A stretch of DNA of 64,000 bases from Ciceribacter ferrooxidans (GCF_004137355.1 NZ_SDVB01000311.1:1-64000); one strand, 5' to 3'; counted from the first letter of the stretch, positions 47,746-57,979 are shown. The notes: generated from the sequence alone by a model not told the origin. Numbers and translations: made by a program.

Positions 47746-48300
47746 CTAGGCGTCGCCTTCCGCATCGCCGGTCACGACACCGACGAAGGGTAACTCGCGG
47801 AACGCATAGGCCACGTCCATGCCGTAGCCGACAACAAAGTAATCCGGGCACTCGAACCCGACGTAGTCAGCCTCGAACACCTCCTTGCGCTTCACCTTCT
47901 TGTCCAGGAGAACCGCGATCGAGACGTTGCGAGCACCGCGCTCGTACATCAGCGTCTTGGCAAACAGCAGCGTGCGCCCCGATTCCAGAATGTCGTCGAT
48001 CAGCAGGACGTTGCGACCATGAACGTCGCTGTCGATGTCCTTGATGATACGCACCCCCTGGGACACGGTGCCTGTGCCATAGCTGGACAGCGTAATGAAC
48101 TCGACCTCAGGTGCAAGTCCGGCATCATGCAGTGAACGAATGAGATCGGCCGCGAAGATGAAGGAGCCCTTGAGAACGGAGATGACCAGAAGGTCCTCAC
48201 AAGGTCCGCTGGCAATCTCCGCAGCGAGCTGACGGTTTCGCTCGGCAATCTGCTCGGCCGTGTAAAGGGGCTCGATTTTCTTTCCGCGGACGACGGGCAT
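47746..48300 (-). CDS. hpt: Hypoxanthine phosphoribosyltransferase
   Basis: 184 residues. Type I PRTase: PRPP motif VLLIDDILESGRTL at about 100-113, LLVISVLKGSFIFAADL and FEADYVGFECPDYFVVGYGMD at the purine-binding end. It salvages hypoxanthine (and probably guanine) to the nucleotide. Isolated on the minus strand between cpdR and the hypothetical at 48375. Confidence 0.95.
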   Translation of the reverse strand: MPVVRGKKIEPLYTAEQIAERNRQLAAEIASGPCEDLLVISVLKGSFIFAADLIRSLHDAGLAPEVEFITLSSYGTGTVSQGVRIIKDIDSDVHGRNVLLIDDILESGRTLLFAKTLMYERGARNVSIAVLLDKKVKRKEVFEADYVGFECPDYFVVGYGMDVAYAFRELPFVGVVTGDAEGDA

Positions 48301-48374
48301 ACTTCACTCCATGAGATGAAAGACCGTCGGCGACATGGGCGTGCCGACATGCTTGCCGACCCGCGATAACACAA

Positions 48375-49061
48375 TCAGATGCTGCGGGCATCCTCGTCCG
48401 CGAAAGAAAGCCGCAGTTCCGGCAATTTTCCACCGGGATGCCGGAGACGTGCAGCAAGACCCCGGCTCTCTCCAGCACCGATCGATCCGATGGGAGTATC
48501 GATGAACGTACTGGCCACGACCTGCCCGCCGGAAAGCAGATCCGCTCGAACTCTCGGCATCGACCGCTGTCCTGGGCCATGATTTTCGATGATCGCATTG
48601 ACGAGCAGCACCTGCATGCCGTTTGCGTCCTGCGGCGTCAGCGTGACATGCGTGATGTCGAGCGCGGCGGCGCGAATCGGCGAGTCCCGCCCCGGAGAAG
48701 CAAACAGACCTGCGGCTGTAAAGACCGCGCCGAACACAAGCGCGACCAGAAACGCAAAGTTTCTGTCGGACAGACGTCCGAGTCCTCCTTCGAAACCGCC
48801 GATGACGCTACTGGTCAAGATGGAAAGAAAGGACCGCTTTCGAGAAGCGGGGCTTACAGGCCGGTTGTCGTGATTGTCGTTGCACCAGCTTTTGGCGCCT
48901 GCCGTGCGAATGTTCTTCGCGACTGTGACGAATTGTGCATCGGCGACGTCTGCCACGGACCTGCGGCCCGGCGAGGTGCGCCCGCCCCGGGCGGGACGCT
49001 CCGGCGGCAGCAGGTCGATGATTGCCTCGGCCGTCCGTCTGTGATTGCGGAATGCGCTCAT
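48375..49061 (-). CDS. Hypothetical single-span membrane protein upstream of ftsE
   Basis: 228 residues from ATG at 49061 (GAGGGCAAG upstream). A basic cytosolic N-terminus of about 100 residues is followed by one membrane span (about 103-122, FAFLVALVFGAVFTAAGLF) and a beta-rich domain of about 100 residues (ITHVTLTPQDANGMQVLLVNAIIENHG, RVRADLLSGGQVVASTFIDTP) like DUF3426. Relatives next to ftsE often start with an MJ0042 zinc ribbon; the CxxC pairs are absent here. Divergent from ftsE, 198 bp apart. A link to division is only by position. Confidence 0.7.
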   Translation of the reverse strand: MSAFRNHRRTAEAIIDLLPPERPARGGRTSPGRRSVADVADAQFVTVAKNIRTAGAKSWCNDNHDNRPVSPASRKRSFLSILTSSVIGGFEGGLGRLSDRNFAFLVALVFGAVFTAAGLFASPGRDSPIRAAALDITHVTLTPQDANGMQVLLVNAIIENHGPGQRSMPRVRADLLSGGQVVASTFIDTPIGSIGAGESRGLAARLRHPGGKLPELRLSFADEDARSI

Positions 49062-49259
49062 CTTGCCCTCGCTGCGCGGCCCATCAAGGCGCCGCAAAAC
49101 AGGCCATTGAAACGAATCCTCTCCAGTCGTAAATTTGAATGGTTAATGCTTCGCAAAGATCTGCCTGGAAGGCCGTCTTTCGACGCCAGTTTACCGTCTG
49201 TTAACCGAGTGCGTTAACAAGTCGCCAGAACTCGAGCACTGTCAGACCGGACCTGTCCG

Positions 49260-49919
49260 TTGATTCATTTCGAAAACGTCGGCCTGCGCTATGGAATGGG
49301 ACCGGAGATCCTGAGGGATCTCACCTTCGACATCCCGAAGCGCTCCTTCCAGTTCCTGACCGGTCCCTCGGGCGCCGGCAAGACGACGCTATTGCGTCTG
49401 CTCTTCATGTCGCTGCAACCAACCCGCGGGCTCATCCGCAGCTTCGGTCGCGATGTAACGCAGATTCCGCGCAGCGAGTTGCCGATGTTGCGGCGACGCG
49501 TCGGAATCGTCTTTCAGGATTTCCAGCTTCTCGACCATCTCACGACCTACGAGAATGTCGCTCTGCCCTTGAGAGTTCGGGGCAAGGACGAAGCTGCATA
49601 TCGCAACGATGTCATCGAGCTCCTGAAATGGGTCGGCCTCGGTGAACGCATCAATGTACTGCCGCCCGTCCTTTCGGGCGGCGAGAAGCAGCGCGTGGCG
49701 ATCGCACGGGCACTGATCGACCGCCCCGAAATCCTGCTTGCCGACGAACCCACGGGGAATGTCGATCCGCCGATGGCGCGGCGTCTGCTGAGCCTCTTTC
49801 TCGAGCTCAATCGCCTCGGCACTGCGGTCGTCATCGCCACGCATGATTTTGCCTTGATGGATCAGATCGACGCACGCCGCATGATCCTCACCGACGGACG
49901 GCTGGAAATCTATGACTGA
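49260..49919 (+). CDS. ftsE: Cell division ATP-binding protein FtsE
   Basis: 219 residues starting at TTG 49260 (IHFENVGLRYGMGPE follows, the family start). Walker A GPSGAGKTT at 35-43, Q-loop VFQDFQLLDHLTTYENV, signature LSGGEKQR, Walker B ILLADEPTGN and the switch His in ATHDF. With FtsX it forms a type VII ABC complex that activates periplasmic wall hydrolases at the septum. It overlaps ftsX by eight bases. The TTG start is notable for a division gene and lacks a strong ribosome site. Confidence 0.95.
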   Translation: MIHFENVGLRYGMGPEILRDLTFDIPKRSFQFLTGPSGAGKTTLLRLLFMSLQPTRGLIRSFGRDVTQIPRSELPMLRRRVGIVFQDFQLLDHLTTYENVALPLRVRGKDEAAYRNDVIELLKWVGLGERINVLPPVLSGGEKQRVAIARALIDRPEILLADEPTGNVDPPMARRLLSLFLELNRLGTAVVIATHDFALMDQIDARRMILTDGRLEIYD

Positions 49920-50919
49920 TCTGCAACGCCGGCTTCCCCGCAGCAAGCAGCCGCCGCGCCGGACGGAAATGCACGTTCGCCCCACGGCCCCGATCCTGCC
50001 GGCCTCCAACATACAGGGCAATGCCCTGATGGTGGTGATCGCCATCATGGCCTTTCTCGCCTGCCTGACACTCGGCGCCGTCAGCATGGTGCGTGCGACG
50101 GCCGCCGGCTGGCAGAGCCAAATCTCGCGCGAGATCACCATCCAGATCAAGCCCGAGGACGGTCTCGACATGAACAAGGCACTGGTTCGCGCCCGCGACC
50201 TTGCCTTGACCTTCGTCGGCACCAGGGACGGCACAATCATGGACGACGATGCAACCGCCCGTCTCCTGGAACCGTGGCTCGGCACCGGGCTGGACATCAA
50301 TGATCTTCCGGTACCGCGCCTCGTCATCATCACCATCGATGAGACGCATCCGCCGGACTTCACAGCGATGCGTGCGCTGCTGAAGGAGGAAGTACCGCAG
50401 GCCTTCCTGGACGATCACCGTACCTGGGTGGATCGCCTCGTCTCTATGGCGCGGACCACTGTTCTCGTCGGCTCCGGCATCCTGCTGCTGGTCTTCGTCG
50501 CCATGGTGCTGACCGTCGTCTTCGCAACGCGCGGGGCGCTCTCCGGTAACCGCCACATCATCGAGGTCCTGCATTTCGTGGGTGCCGAAGGCTCTTTTGT
50601 GGCGCAGGAGTTCCAGAAACACTTCCTGAAGATCAGCCTCAAGGGCGCGGCCGCGGGGGGCCTCGCGGCGGCGACGCTCTTCGCACTGGCAAGCTATTGG
50701 CAGAGCCGGTCGCTGGCGACACCCGAAAGCGATCAGACAGCAGCGCTCTTCGGTACCTTCAGTATTGGCTTCATGGGCTACCTTGGCATCTTCGCGACGA
50801 TGATCGTCATTGCGCTGCTGACCACACTTACCGCCCGATTCACCGTCATCAGGACCATCTACGAGATCGATCTGATCCGTTCGGATCCCGCTCGCACGGA
50901 TGGTCTGATCAGCGACTGA
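49912..50919 (+). CDS. ftsX: Cell division protein FtsX
   Basis: 335 residues. Four membrane spans: about 40-62, then three in the C-terminal half (about 178-205, 235-255, 280-305), with the large periplasmic loop between the first two, as in FtsX. The N-terminal 35 residues are basic and cytosolic. It passes ATP-driven motion from FtsE to peptidoglycan hydrolases. The M23 peptidase at 550 belongs to the class of proteins FtsEX acts on, though a direct link is not shown here. Confidence 0.94.
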   Translation: MTDLQRRLPRSKQPPRRTEMHVRPTAPILPASNIQGNALMVVIAIMAFLACLTLGAVSMVRATAAGWQSQISREITIQIKPEDGLDMNKALVRARDLALTFVGTRDGTIMDDDATARLLEPWLGTGLDINDLPVPRLVIITIDETHPPDFTAMRALLKEEVPQAFLDDHRTWVDRLVSMARTTVLVGSGILLLVFVAMVLTVVFATRGALSGNRHIIEVLHFVGAEGSFVAQEFQKHFLKISLKGAAAGGLAAATLFALASYWQSRSLATPESDQTAALFGTFSIGFMGYLGIFATMIVIALLTTLTARFTVIRTIYEIDLIRSDPARTDGLISD

Positions 50920-50934
50920 GGAAAGCCTGTTGAC

Positions 50935-51711
50935 TTGCCACAAAGCCGCCTGTTCGCCGTGTCAAAAGGGCGGTATGCACAACATATGACGATGGGTCGG
51001 ATGTCACGGATCACAGCAAGTCCGAAGATGCCGCGGCAGCGTCCCGCGCACGGCCTCTTCGCGCGGCGTGGACCGTTGCGTCGCGTTCTGCGCTATGGCG
51101 GCATCGTCGCCATATTCGCCTGCGCCCTCGTCGTTGCCGGCTTCCTGCGCTTTGCCGATCATGTGACGACACTGAAACCGCCCGCGGACCCCCGCGCCGA
51201 TGCGATCGTCGTCCTGACCGGCGGATATCAACGGATCGACCAAGCGGTCGACCTCCTCCGCCGCGGCTCGGGCAAACGCTTGCTTATCTCCGGTGTTCAT
51301 CCGACGACGACGCCATCCCAGATCCGGCGGATGACACAAAGTCCCAACGATCTCTTCGACTGCTGCGTCGACATTGGCTACCAGGCGCTCGACACTATCG
51401 GCAACGCCAACGAAATATCTCGCTGGATCCATGACCGCGGCTATTCCCGGGTTTTGGTTGTGACCAACAACTACCATATGCCACGCAGCCTCATGGAGCT
51501 CCGGCGTGTCGACCGCGCGACGGAATTCATCGCCTATCCGGTCGTGAATTCCGACCTCAAGACCACCAACTGGTTTGCGAACCCCAGCGTTCTACGCACG
51601 CTGCTTGCAGAGTACGGGAAGACCCTGGTCGCCTTCGCACGCGGTCTGGTGGGCTGGAGCATGGGAGACGGCTTGCGCTCGAGCGCGACACTCGCCAAAT
51701 CAGTCCAGTGA
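50935..51711 (+). CDS. YdcF/ElyC family DUF218 membrane protein
   Basis: 258 residues from TTG at 50935 (AGGAAAG nine bases upstream); ATG at 50986 is an alternative. One membrane span (about 55-77) then a DUF218 domain: DAIVVLTGGYQRIDQAVDLLRRG, RLLISGVHP, GNANEISRWIHDRGYSRVLVVTNNYHMPRS. ElyC and SanA of this family influence envelope polysaccharide and peptidoglycan precursors. It follows ftsX by 15 bp and is probably in its operon. Confidence 0.88.
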   Translation: MPQSRLFAVSKGRYAQHMTMGRMSRITASPKMPRQRPAHGLFARRGPLRRVLRYGGIVAIFACALVVAGFLRFADHVTTLKPPADPRADAIVVLTGGYQRIDQAVDLLRRGSGKRLLISGVHPTTTPSQIRRMTQSPNDLFDCCVDIGYQALDTIGNANEISRWIHDRGYSRVLVVTNNYHMPRSLMELRRVDRATEFIAYPVVNSDLKTTNWFANPSVLRTLLAEYGKTLVAFARGLVGWSMGDGLRSSATLAKSVQ

Positions 51712-51785
51712 TAACGGTGCCGGGCGCTTTCTCTCGGACCTGATTTCGTATAGGCACGTCGCAACCACGCCGCGGGAAGCCTTTC

Positions 51786-52589
51786 ATGATCGCCTTGCGT
51801 TCCATTCTCTTCAACACTGCCTTCTATCTGAATCTCATCCTGCGGATGATCGTGCTTTCACCGATCTATTTCGTGATGCCGCGCAAGAAGGCATTCTCGA
51901 TTCCGAAGAACTGGGCGCTCTCCTGCCACTGGCTGATGAAGACGATCGTCGGCACGACATTCACGATCGAAGGGCTTGAGAATATCCCCAACGGGGGATA
52001 CATCCTGGCGCCGAAACACCAGTCGTTCTGGGACACCTTCGCCTTGCTGCCCTGGCTCGACGACCCGGTCTACATCCTGAAGCGCGAGCTTCTCTGGATT
52101 CCTCTCTTCGGCTGGTATGCGAAGAAGCAGCGGATGATCCCGGTGAACCGCGGCGCACGCGGCAAGGTCATGGCCGCAGTCATGGCGCGAACGGCCGAGG
52201 AGATGCGCAACGGCCGCCAGCTCATCATTTATCCAGAAGGAACGCGCCGCGCGCCCGGCGCTCACCCGGAATACAAATACGGCATCGCCCGGCTTTACCG
52301 CGATCTCCAGGTGCCGGTCGTACCGGTGGCGATGCATCCGGGTCTCTTCTGGCCGCGCCGCAAATTCCTTCGTTTCCCGGGCCACTTCAAAGTGCGTATC
52401 CTGCCCCCGATCGAACCCGGCCTCGATCCGGACGCATTCTTCGAGAGACTCATGCATGTCCTCGAAGCGGCAAGCGACGAATTGCTGATCGAGACCGCGA
52501 GAGAGAACCCGCACGTGCCGCTTCCGCAGACGGCAAAGCGTCGTCTCAACGAACTGGCAAAAGAAGCGGCGTCAAACGAGGACCGCTGA
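51786..52589 (+). CDS. plsC: 1-acyl-sn-glycerol-3-phosphate acyltransferase
   Basis: 267 residues. One N-terminal hydrophobic anchor, then the PlsC domain: KHQSFWDTF (H-x4-D catalytic motif), GWYAKKQRMIPVNRGARGK and YPEGTRRAPG (acceptor phosphate binding), PVVPVAMHPG. It acylates lysophosphatidate to phosphatidate in phospholipid synthesis. Located 74 bp after the DUF218 gene and converging on chaC. Confidence 0.94.
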   Translation: MIALRSILFNTAFYLNLILRMIVLSPIYFVMPRKKAFSIPKNWALSCHWLMKTIVGTTFTIEGLENIPNGGYILAPKHQSFWDTFALLPWLDDPVYILKRELLWIPLFGWYAKKQRMIPVNRGARGKVMAAVMARTAEEMRNGRQLIIYPEGTRRAPGAHPEYKYGIARLYRDLQVPVVPVAMHPGLFWPRRKFLRFPGHFKVRILPPIEPGLDPDAFFERLMHVLEAASDELLIETARENPHVPLPQTAKRRLNELAKEAASNEDR

Positions 52590-52639
52590 CCGTCGTCCGG
52601 GTTGCGCGCGGACGAGCCGGCGGCCTATAAACCGATTGC

Positions 52640-53155
52640 TCAACCGATTGCCGCCAGTACCTGTTCCAGCCAGTGATCCCGGATGCCCATCTCCTGCAAA
52701 TGTGCGACGGTATTCGCGACATATGCCTGATTGGGACCGGACTGCCCGACCGCCTGGCTCACAATGCCTGCGGCCTCGGTAATCGTCATGGCGCCGGCAT
52801 ATTGCCGATGACTACGATCCACCACGTAAGTGACCGCCGAAACCGTGCGGCCATCATTGAGCGCTATCGGCATCGAGCGTTCGCGGTAAACATGGGTAAC
52901 GAGTTCGCGTTCGCGCAGATAGTCGAGGGTAGCGTCCCACTCCGAGGGAGCGACACGAAAGGCCACGCCGCGGCACGAACCTCCACGATCGAGGCCCAGC
53001 ACCAGACCTGGACGCTCTTCGGTTCCCCGATGCACCCATGAATGGACACAAAGCGAGCGCCGATAGCCGAAGGTTCGGCCTTGCACCCGTTCCTCAAAGG
53101 GGAAGCCCGGATTCCACATCAGCGATCCGTAGCCAAAGACCCAAAATTCGTCCAT
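52640..53155 (-). CDS. ChaC-type gamma-glutamylcyclotransferase
   Basis: 171 residues if it begins at MDEFWVFGYGSLMW (53155); ATGs at 53167 and 53194 are possible but 53194 would nearly touch the divergent gene. The nucleotide-like binding loop FGYGSLMWNP and the rest of the ChaC fold (LCVHSWVHRGTEERPGLVLGLDRGG, VTYVVDRSHRQYAG) are complete, with the catalytic Glu expected in the LRERELV segment. It splits glutathione to 5-oxoproline and Cys-Gly. Confidence 0.9.
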   Translation of the reverse strand: MDEFWVFGYGSLMWNPGFPFEERVQGRTFGYRRSLCVHSWVHRGTEERPGLVLGLDRGGSCRGVAFRVAPSEWDATLDYLRERELVTHVYRERSMPIALNDGRTVSAVTYVVDRSHRQYAGAMTITEAAGIVSQAVGQSGPNQAYVANTVAHLQEMGIRDHWLEQVLAAIG

Positions 53156-53204
53156 ATCCGGCATCATCTCAGTGCGTTCGAATTGTCCCATCATGGAGTG
53201 CCCG

Positions 53205-54224
53205 ATGGCATCGTCAACCCGATCCGGTCAGACAGCTGTGACGCGGAAAGTCGTCCTGCTCGGCGCGCTCGTCGCCCTGGCGATGGGCGTCTATAGCGGA
53301 GGCTGGATGCTCGCCGCAACCCTGATGCGACAGCGCGTTTCAGAACTCTTCGACGGCGGCGATGCCGGAGGCGCCGAGGTTCGCTGCAACGATATGGATA
53401 TCCGCGGCTATCCCTTTCGTATTGGCCTCTTCTGTTCATCGATCACTGTCGATGACCGTTTCAACGGTATTTCCGCGTCGCTCGGCGCGTTCCGCTCTGC
53501 CGCCCGAGTCTACGCACCCAGTCACTTCGTATGGGAAATGGATAGCCCTGCGGAAGTGCGATCGGCGCTCGGGTTCTCCTTCTCGGCGCAATGGGAGAAA
53601 CTGCACTCCAGCGCCAGCGCCTGGTTCGATGGCCTGTCCCGCTCCTCACTCGTAACCGAGGGTTTGAAGATCGACGCCACAGCGGTGGCAGACCGCAGCA
53701 CCGCCACGGTGCGAAGCGAGCATGGGGAGTTCCATATCCGCCGCAACGGAGAAGACCTCGACGCCGCTGCGCTGGTGACGAACGCAAGCGTCCTCATGCC
53801 GAAGGCGACACCACTCACTCTGCCGCCTGTCTCCGCCAGCCTTGACGTAACACTGCTCGGCAAGGCCGCCCTCCTCGATCCGGCGCATGACGCTGCCGCC
53901 GCCGAACTCTACGGGAGCAAGGGTGAGATCCGCCGGCTTGTGATCGATCTTGGGGAGGGGCGCGTCCTGACGGCCAGCGGCCCATTGTCCGTCGGTGACG
54001 ATGGCAATCTCTCCGGCAAGCTTCACCTCGAGCTCGAGAAGGTCGAGGGCTGGAAAGAGGCGCTGACGACGGCTTTCCCAAATTCGTCCGAGGATTTCGA
54101 CAACGCCGCGAAGGTGCTCGCCGCACTTTTCGGAGGGAAGGATTCCGGCTCCGCCGAGCTCATCTTACATGAAGGCGTCGTCTCCGTCGGGATCATCCCG
54201 ATCGGTATCCTGCCGCCCCTCTGA
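53205..54224 (+). CDS. DUF2125 family exported protein
   Basis: 339 residues from ATG at 53205, with GGAG seven bases upstream. An N-terminal membrane anchor or signal (about 10-32, VVLLGALVALAMGVYSGGWMLAA) precedes a long beta-rich domain. CNDMDIRGYPFRIGLFCSSITVDD holds the R-G-Y-P-F motif typical of DUF2125, and EKVEGWKEALTTAF lies near the end. Repeated beta strands resemble AsmA-like or lipid-transfer folds (inference). Alphaproteobacterial family without known function. It ends three bases before tyrC on the other strand. Confidence 0.88.
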   Translation: MASSTRSGQTAVTRKVVLLGALVALAMGVYSGGWMLAATLMRQRVSELFDGGDAGGAEVRCNDMDIRGYPFRIGLFCSSITVDDRFNGISASLGAFRSAARVYAPSHFVWEMDSPAEVRSALGFSFSAQWEKLHSSASAWFDGLSRSSLVTEGLKIDATAVADRSTATVRSEHGEFHIRRNGEDLDAAALVTNASVLMPKATPLTLPPVSASLDVTLLGKAALLDPAHDAAAAELYGSKGEIRRLVIDLGEGRVLTASGPLSVGDDGNLSGKLHLELEKVEGWKEALTTAFPNSSEDFDNAAKVLAALFGGKDSGSAELILHEGVVSVGIIPIGILPPL

Positions 54225-54227
54225 CGA

Positions 54228-55160
54228 TCAGCCTTTCTTTTCGTCCAGGGCGTGGCGGCCGAAGTCAGGCGCATCGACGTCCTGACCTGCCTCCACGATC
54301 GAGCGACGGATCGCCCGCGTGCGGGTGAAAAGCTCGAAGAGCTTGTCGCCCTCTCCCCAGCGGATCGCGCGCTGCAGGTAGGCGAGATCTTCCGAGAATC
54401 GCGCCAGCATTTCGAGGATGGCGTCGCGGTTATGCAGGCAGACGTCGCGCCACATGGTGGGATCGGATGCGGCAAGGCGGGTAAAATCGCGGAAACCCGA
54501 CGCGGAATACTTGATCACTTCCGATTCCGTAACGGTCTCCAGGTCATCCGCCGTGCCGACGATGTTGTAGGCGATAATGTGCGGCAGATGGGAAACGATC
54601 GCGAGAACCTTGTCGTGGTGCTGCGGGTCCATCTCGTCGACCCTGGACCCCAGCGCTTCCCAGAAAGCCCTGAGACGCGTGAGCGCTCCGGCATCGGTCC
54701 CCGGCAGTGGTGTCAGGATGCACCAGCGCCCCTTGAAAAGGCCGCAGAAGCCGGCGTCCGGGCCGGATTTCTCCGTGCCGGCGATCGGGTGTCCGGGCAC
54801 GAAGTGGATACCCGGCGGCATATGGGGTGCTATCTGTGCGATGACGGACGCCTTCGTCGACCCGACGTCGGTAACAATCGCGCCGGGCTTCAGATGCGAC
54901 GCAATCTGCCTGGCGACACTCTCCGACGCTCCGACCGGAACCGAGATGATCACGAGGTCAGCGCCCTCGACCGCCTCGGCGGCGGAAAGTGTGTAACCGT
55001 CGCCGAGTTCCAGTTCCTCGGCCCGCTTCAGCGTATCCGCCGAACGTGTCGAGATCACGATCTCGCCGGCTAGTCCCTGGTCCTTCACGTCGCGTGCGAT
55101 AGAGGAACCGATGAGGCCGATGCCGATAAGCGCGATCTTTTCGAAATGCACGTCCGTCAT
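54228..55160 (-). CDS. tyrC: Prephenate/arogenate dehydrogenase
   Basis: 310 residues. NAD(P) fold GIGLIG at 13-18, STRSAD after the second strand, DVGSTKASV, the catalytic His region [32 protein letters not shown] and [18 protein letters not shown]. It makes 4-hydroxyphenylpyruvate or tyrosine. Its ATG overlaps the hisC stop by four bases, so aminotransferase and dehydrogenase are translated together, consistent with a joint role in tyrosine synthesis. Confidence 0.95.
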   Translation of the reverse strand: MTDVHFEKIALIGIGLIGSSIARDVKDQGLAGEIVISTRSADTLKRAEELELGDGYTLSAAEAVEGADLVIISVPVGASESVARQIASHLKPGAIVTDVGSTKASVIAQIAPHMPPGIHFVPGHPIAGTEKSGPDAGFCGLFKGRWCILTPLPGTDAGALTRLRAFWEALGSRVDEMDPQHHDKVLAIVSHLPHIIAYNIVGTADDLETVTESEVIKYSASGFRDFTRLAASDPTMWRDVCLHNRDAILEMLARFSEDLAYLQRAIRWGEGDKLFELFTRTRAIRRSIVEAGQDVDAPDFGRHALDEKKG

Positions 55161-56254
55161 CCGCAGCGCCCCATAAACTCACGCAGGGCGTTGATCACGC
55201 CGAGATTGGCTTCGTCGCTACCGATCGTCATCCTGAGCGAATTGGCAAAACCATATCCGCGGACTGCGCGCAGGATGTAGCCGCGGCTGGTAAGGAAGGC
55301 ATCTGCCTCTGTCGCCCGCTTGCCGTCGACGTCCGGGAAATGAATGAGCACGAAATTGGTGACCGAAGGCGTCACGTCGAGGCCGATCTCCGCAAGGGCG
55401 TCCGTCACCTTCTCCAGCCAGAGCCGGTTGTGCGTCACAGCCGTTTCCACGAACGCCTGATCTCTGATCGCAGCAGCGCCTGCGGCAATCGCCGGGGCAT
55501 TCAGATTGAAGGGCCCGCGCACGCGGTTCATCGCGTCGACGATCTCCGCCGGGGCATAGAGCCATCCAATACGCAAGGCGGCCAGACCGTAGACCTTCGA
55601 AAAGGTACGGGTCATGACGACGTTGCGGTTCCCCGAGACCAGCTCAATGCCGGCCTCGTAGTCATTGCGGCGGACGTACTCTGCATAAGCCGCGTCGAGG
55701 ACGAGGATGACATGAGCCGGCAGCCCGGCCTGAAGGCGGCGGATCTCGCTGACCGGCACGTAGGTTCCGGTCGGATTGCCGGGATTGGCGATGAAGACGA
55801 TCTTCGTCTTCTCGGTGACGGCAGCCAGGATGGCGTCCACGTCGACGGTGCAATCCCGCTCCTTGACGACTACCGGGGTCGCGCCGGCGCCCATGATCTG
55901 GATCTTGTAGACGAGAAAACCGTGCTCTGTGATGATGCCTTCGTCGCCGGGTCCGAGATAGACATGGCAGAGAAGCCCGAGCAACTCATCCGAACCATTG
56001 CCGCAGAGAATGTTCGCCATGTTCAGGCCATGGACCTCGGCAATCGCCTCGCGCAGGGCCGTCGCCTGTCCGTCCGGATAAAGCTCGAGATGGCCGGCGC
56101 TCTGCTTGAAGGCTTCGATCGCCTTCGGGCTGGGTCCGAGAGGCGTCTCGTTGGACGAAAGCTTGAACACGCGCTCGACGCCCGGAGCATGTTCCTTGCC
56201 CGGCACATAGGCGGCGATGTCGAGGATTCCGGGGCGCGGCGTAGGCTTGGTCAT
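55157..56254 (-). CDS. hisC: Histidinol-phosphate / aromatic aminotransferase
   Basis: 365 residues from ATG at 56254 ([20 protein letters not shown]), the usual family start and length; ATGs at 56326 and 56344 would add sequence without similarity. PLP enzyme, class [34 protein letters not shown], and the Schiff-base Lys in [15 protein letters not shown]. HisC homologues linked to tyrC often act on phenylpyruvate and 4-hydroxyphenylpyruvate, so the main role may be aromatic rather than histidine synthesis (inference from context). Confidence 0.94.
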   Translation of the reverse strand: MTKPTPRPGILDIAAYVPGKEHAPGVERVFKLSSNETPLGPSPKAIEAFKQSAGHLELYPDGQATALREAIAEVHGLNMANILCGNGSDELLGLLCHVYLGPGDEGIITEHGFLVYKIQIMGAGATPVVVKERDCTVDVDAILAAVTEKTKIVFIANPGNPTGTYVPVSEIRRLQAGLPAHVILVLDAAYAEYVRRNDYEAGIELVSGNRNVVMTRTFSKVYGLAALRIGWLYAPAEIVDAMNRVRGPFNLNAPAIAAGAAAIRDQAFVETAVTHNRLWLEKVTDALAEIGLDVTPSVTNFVLIHFPDVDGKRATEADAFLTSRGYILRAVRGYGFANSLRMTIGSDEANLGVINALREFMGRCG

Positions 56255-56375
56255 GTCGCTGCTCGTCGAACTGCTGGTGAGGTGAGAACGACCGGGCGGA
56301 GGCGCGGTCTTCGGGTTCAGAGCCATTAGAACGGAAACCGCCATTTGTCGAGGGTTCCGCGCCTGCCGGAAGGGG

Positions 56376-57125
56376 TCATCCGTCAGCGGGTTGCCGGGCG
56401 GTCGGCACGCCGCGAGGCGCCAGGGCTGGAGCAAAGACACGGCGGGAAACACGCGCCTTCACCGGAAGGCCCTGGTACAGCCGCTTCTGCGCTTCGACGA
56501 TGATGACGCCGGAAAAGGCCGGCCAGATGAAACGGCCTACGCGCTCGAAATTCCGCCGCAGACGCAGGACGGCTCTGATCTTGGACGGCGGGAAGAACAG
56601 AGCCTCCGCACTTGCTCCGGGGGTGAAGTTCGTCTCTCTCAGCAAGGTCGTGAGCTGACCACGTGAATAGGGCCGCCCGGAGCCGAAGGGGGTATGTTCC
56701 ATCCGCGCCCAGACCCCGCGACGGTTCGGCACCACGATCACCAGCCTCCCGCCCGGGGCCAGCACGCGCCAGATCTCCTTGAGGGTCTCGCGCGGGTCCT
56801 CGGCGAATTCGAGAGAGTGCACCATCAGCACACGATCGATGGAGGAGTCCGGAAGCGGCAACTCCTCTTCAAAGACCAGTGCGGTGGCGGACGGTTCGCC
56901 GACAGGCCAGTTTACCGCCCCTTGTCCCGCCGGCATGAAGGCAAAGGTCCGTTCCGTATCGGCCCGGAAGCGATCCAGAAACGGAACGCAGTAGCCGAGG
57001 CCCACGAGGCGCTCCTGTGGCAGCCGGCTCCAGAGCGACGCGAGTGCCATTGCGATCGAGTGCTCGGCCATTCGCCCGAGACGCGAATGATAAAATTGAC
57101 GGAGATCGACGATATCGACGTGCAT
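56376..57125 (-). CDS. Class I SAM-dependent methyltransferase
   Basis: 249 residues from ATG at 57125 (a TTG at 57131 is possible). The N-terminus ([15 protein letters not shown]) is shared with a rhizobial family next to gloB. Motif I is weak ([13 protein letters not shown]), but [38 protein letters not shown] is a clear post-motif of type 11 methyltransferases. A C-terminal hydrophobic patch ([14 protein letters not shown]) follows. Substrate unknown. It is upstream of hisC in the same direction and divergent from gloB. Confidence 0.87.
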   Translation of the reverse strand: MHVDIVDLRQFYHSRLGRMAEHSIAMALASLWSRLPQERLVGLGYCVPFLDRFRADTERTFAFMPAGQGAVNWPVGEPSATALVFEEELPLPDSSIDRVLMVHSLEFAEDPRETLKEIWRVLAPGGRLVIVVPNRRGVWARMEHTPFGSGRPYSRGQLTTLLRETNFTPGASAEALFFPPSKIRAVLRLRRNFERVGRFIWPAFSGVIIVEAQKRLYQGLPVKARVSRRVFAPALAPRGVPTARQPADG

Positions 57126-57208
57126 GAGCAATTGATATCAGCGGCTGATTGGACTTCAAGGTCAAAGACGCTACATTCCGCGCGACGAAGCAGAGAGGGA
57201 CGGATCCC

Positions 57209-57979
57209 ATGAAGGCCTTGGAACTCGAAATCTTTCTTTGCCGCAGCGACAACTTCGGTGTCCTTCTCCACTGTCACGAGAGCAATCTCACGGCATCGAT
57301 CGACGCCCCTGAATACGCTCCGATCGTCGCCATGGCCGATCGGCGAGGCTGGAATATCACCCACATTCTCACGACGCATCACCACGGTGATCATGTCGAG
57401 GCTAATCTCGCGCTCAAGGATCGCTATCAATGCGACATCGTCGGTCCGCGCGACGAAGCCGTGGCAATCCCGGGCATCGACCGTGCGGTGGGCGATGGAG
57501 ATTCATTCGATCTCGGAGGCCATGTCGTTCAGGTGATCGAGACCCCCGGCCATACGGCCGGTCACGTCTGCTATCATTTTCCCGACAGCAAGCTGCTGTT
57601 CGCCGCAGACACCCTCTTTGCACTCGGCTGTGGCCGGCTCTTTGAACGCCCGGCGGCCGACATGTGGCACTCCCTGCAAAAGCTTGCGGCTCTGCCTGAC
57701 GAAACGGCTGTTTACTTCGGCCACGAATACACACTGGCGAATGCCCGCTTTGCCCTGACGATCGATCCTGACAACGAGCGGCTGAAAGTACGTGCCGGCG
57801 AGATCGAGGCACTGCGCGCGGAAGGCAAATTTACGATTCCGACGACAATCGGACTGGAGAAGGAGACGAATCCGTTCCTTCGGGCGTCCGACCCGGCTAT
57901 CCGTCGCAACCTTCTGATGGAAGGCCGCACCAACGAGGAGGTATTTGCGGAAATCCGCCGACGCAAGGACCACTTCTGA
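57209..57979 (+). CDS. gloB: Hydroxyacylglutathione hydrolase (glyoxalase II)
   Basis: 256 residues from ATG at 57209 (GAGAGGGA upstream). Metallo-beta-lactamase fold with H57-x-H59-x-D61-H62 (THHHGDHV), [26 protein letters not shown] and [14 protein letters not shown] as metal ligands for the two-metal centre. It hydrolyses S-lactoylglutathione to lactate and glutathione, clearing methylglyoxal. The stop and the next start overlap (TGATG). Confidence 0.96.
   Translation: MKALELEIFLCRSDNFGVLLHCHESNLTASIDAPEYAPIVAMADRRGWNITHILTTHHHGDHVEANLALKDRYQCDIVGPRDEAVAIPGIDRAVGDGDSFDLGGHVVQVIETPGHTAGHVCYHFPDSKLLFAADTLFALGCGRLFERPAADMWHSLQKLAALPDETAVYFGHEYTLANARFALTIDPDNERLKVRAGEIEALRAEGKFTIPTTIGLEKETNPFLRASDPAIRRNLLMEGRTNEEVFAEIRRRKDHF

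Noticed and set aside
49200..49218. GTTAAC-N7-GTTAAC upstream of ftsE, considered as a CtrA box
   Set aside because: The CtrA pattern needs TTAA-N7-TTAA; here TTAA to TTAA is separated by nine bases. Could still be two half-sites, but not enough to call.
56255..56452. N-terminal extension of hisC of up to 66 residues
   Set aside because: It would overlap the upstream methyltransferase gene, has no family similarity, and the 365-residue form has the usual length.
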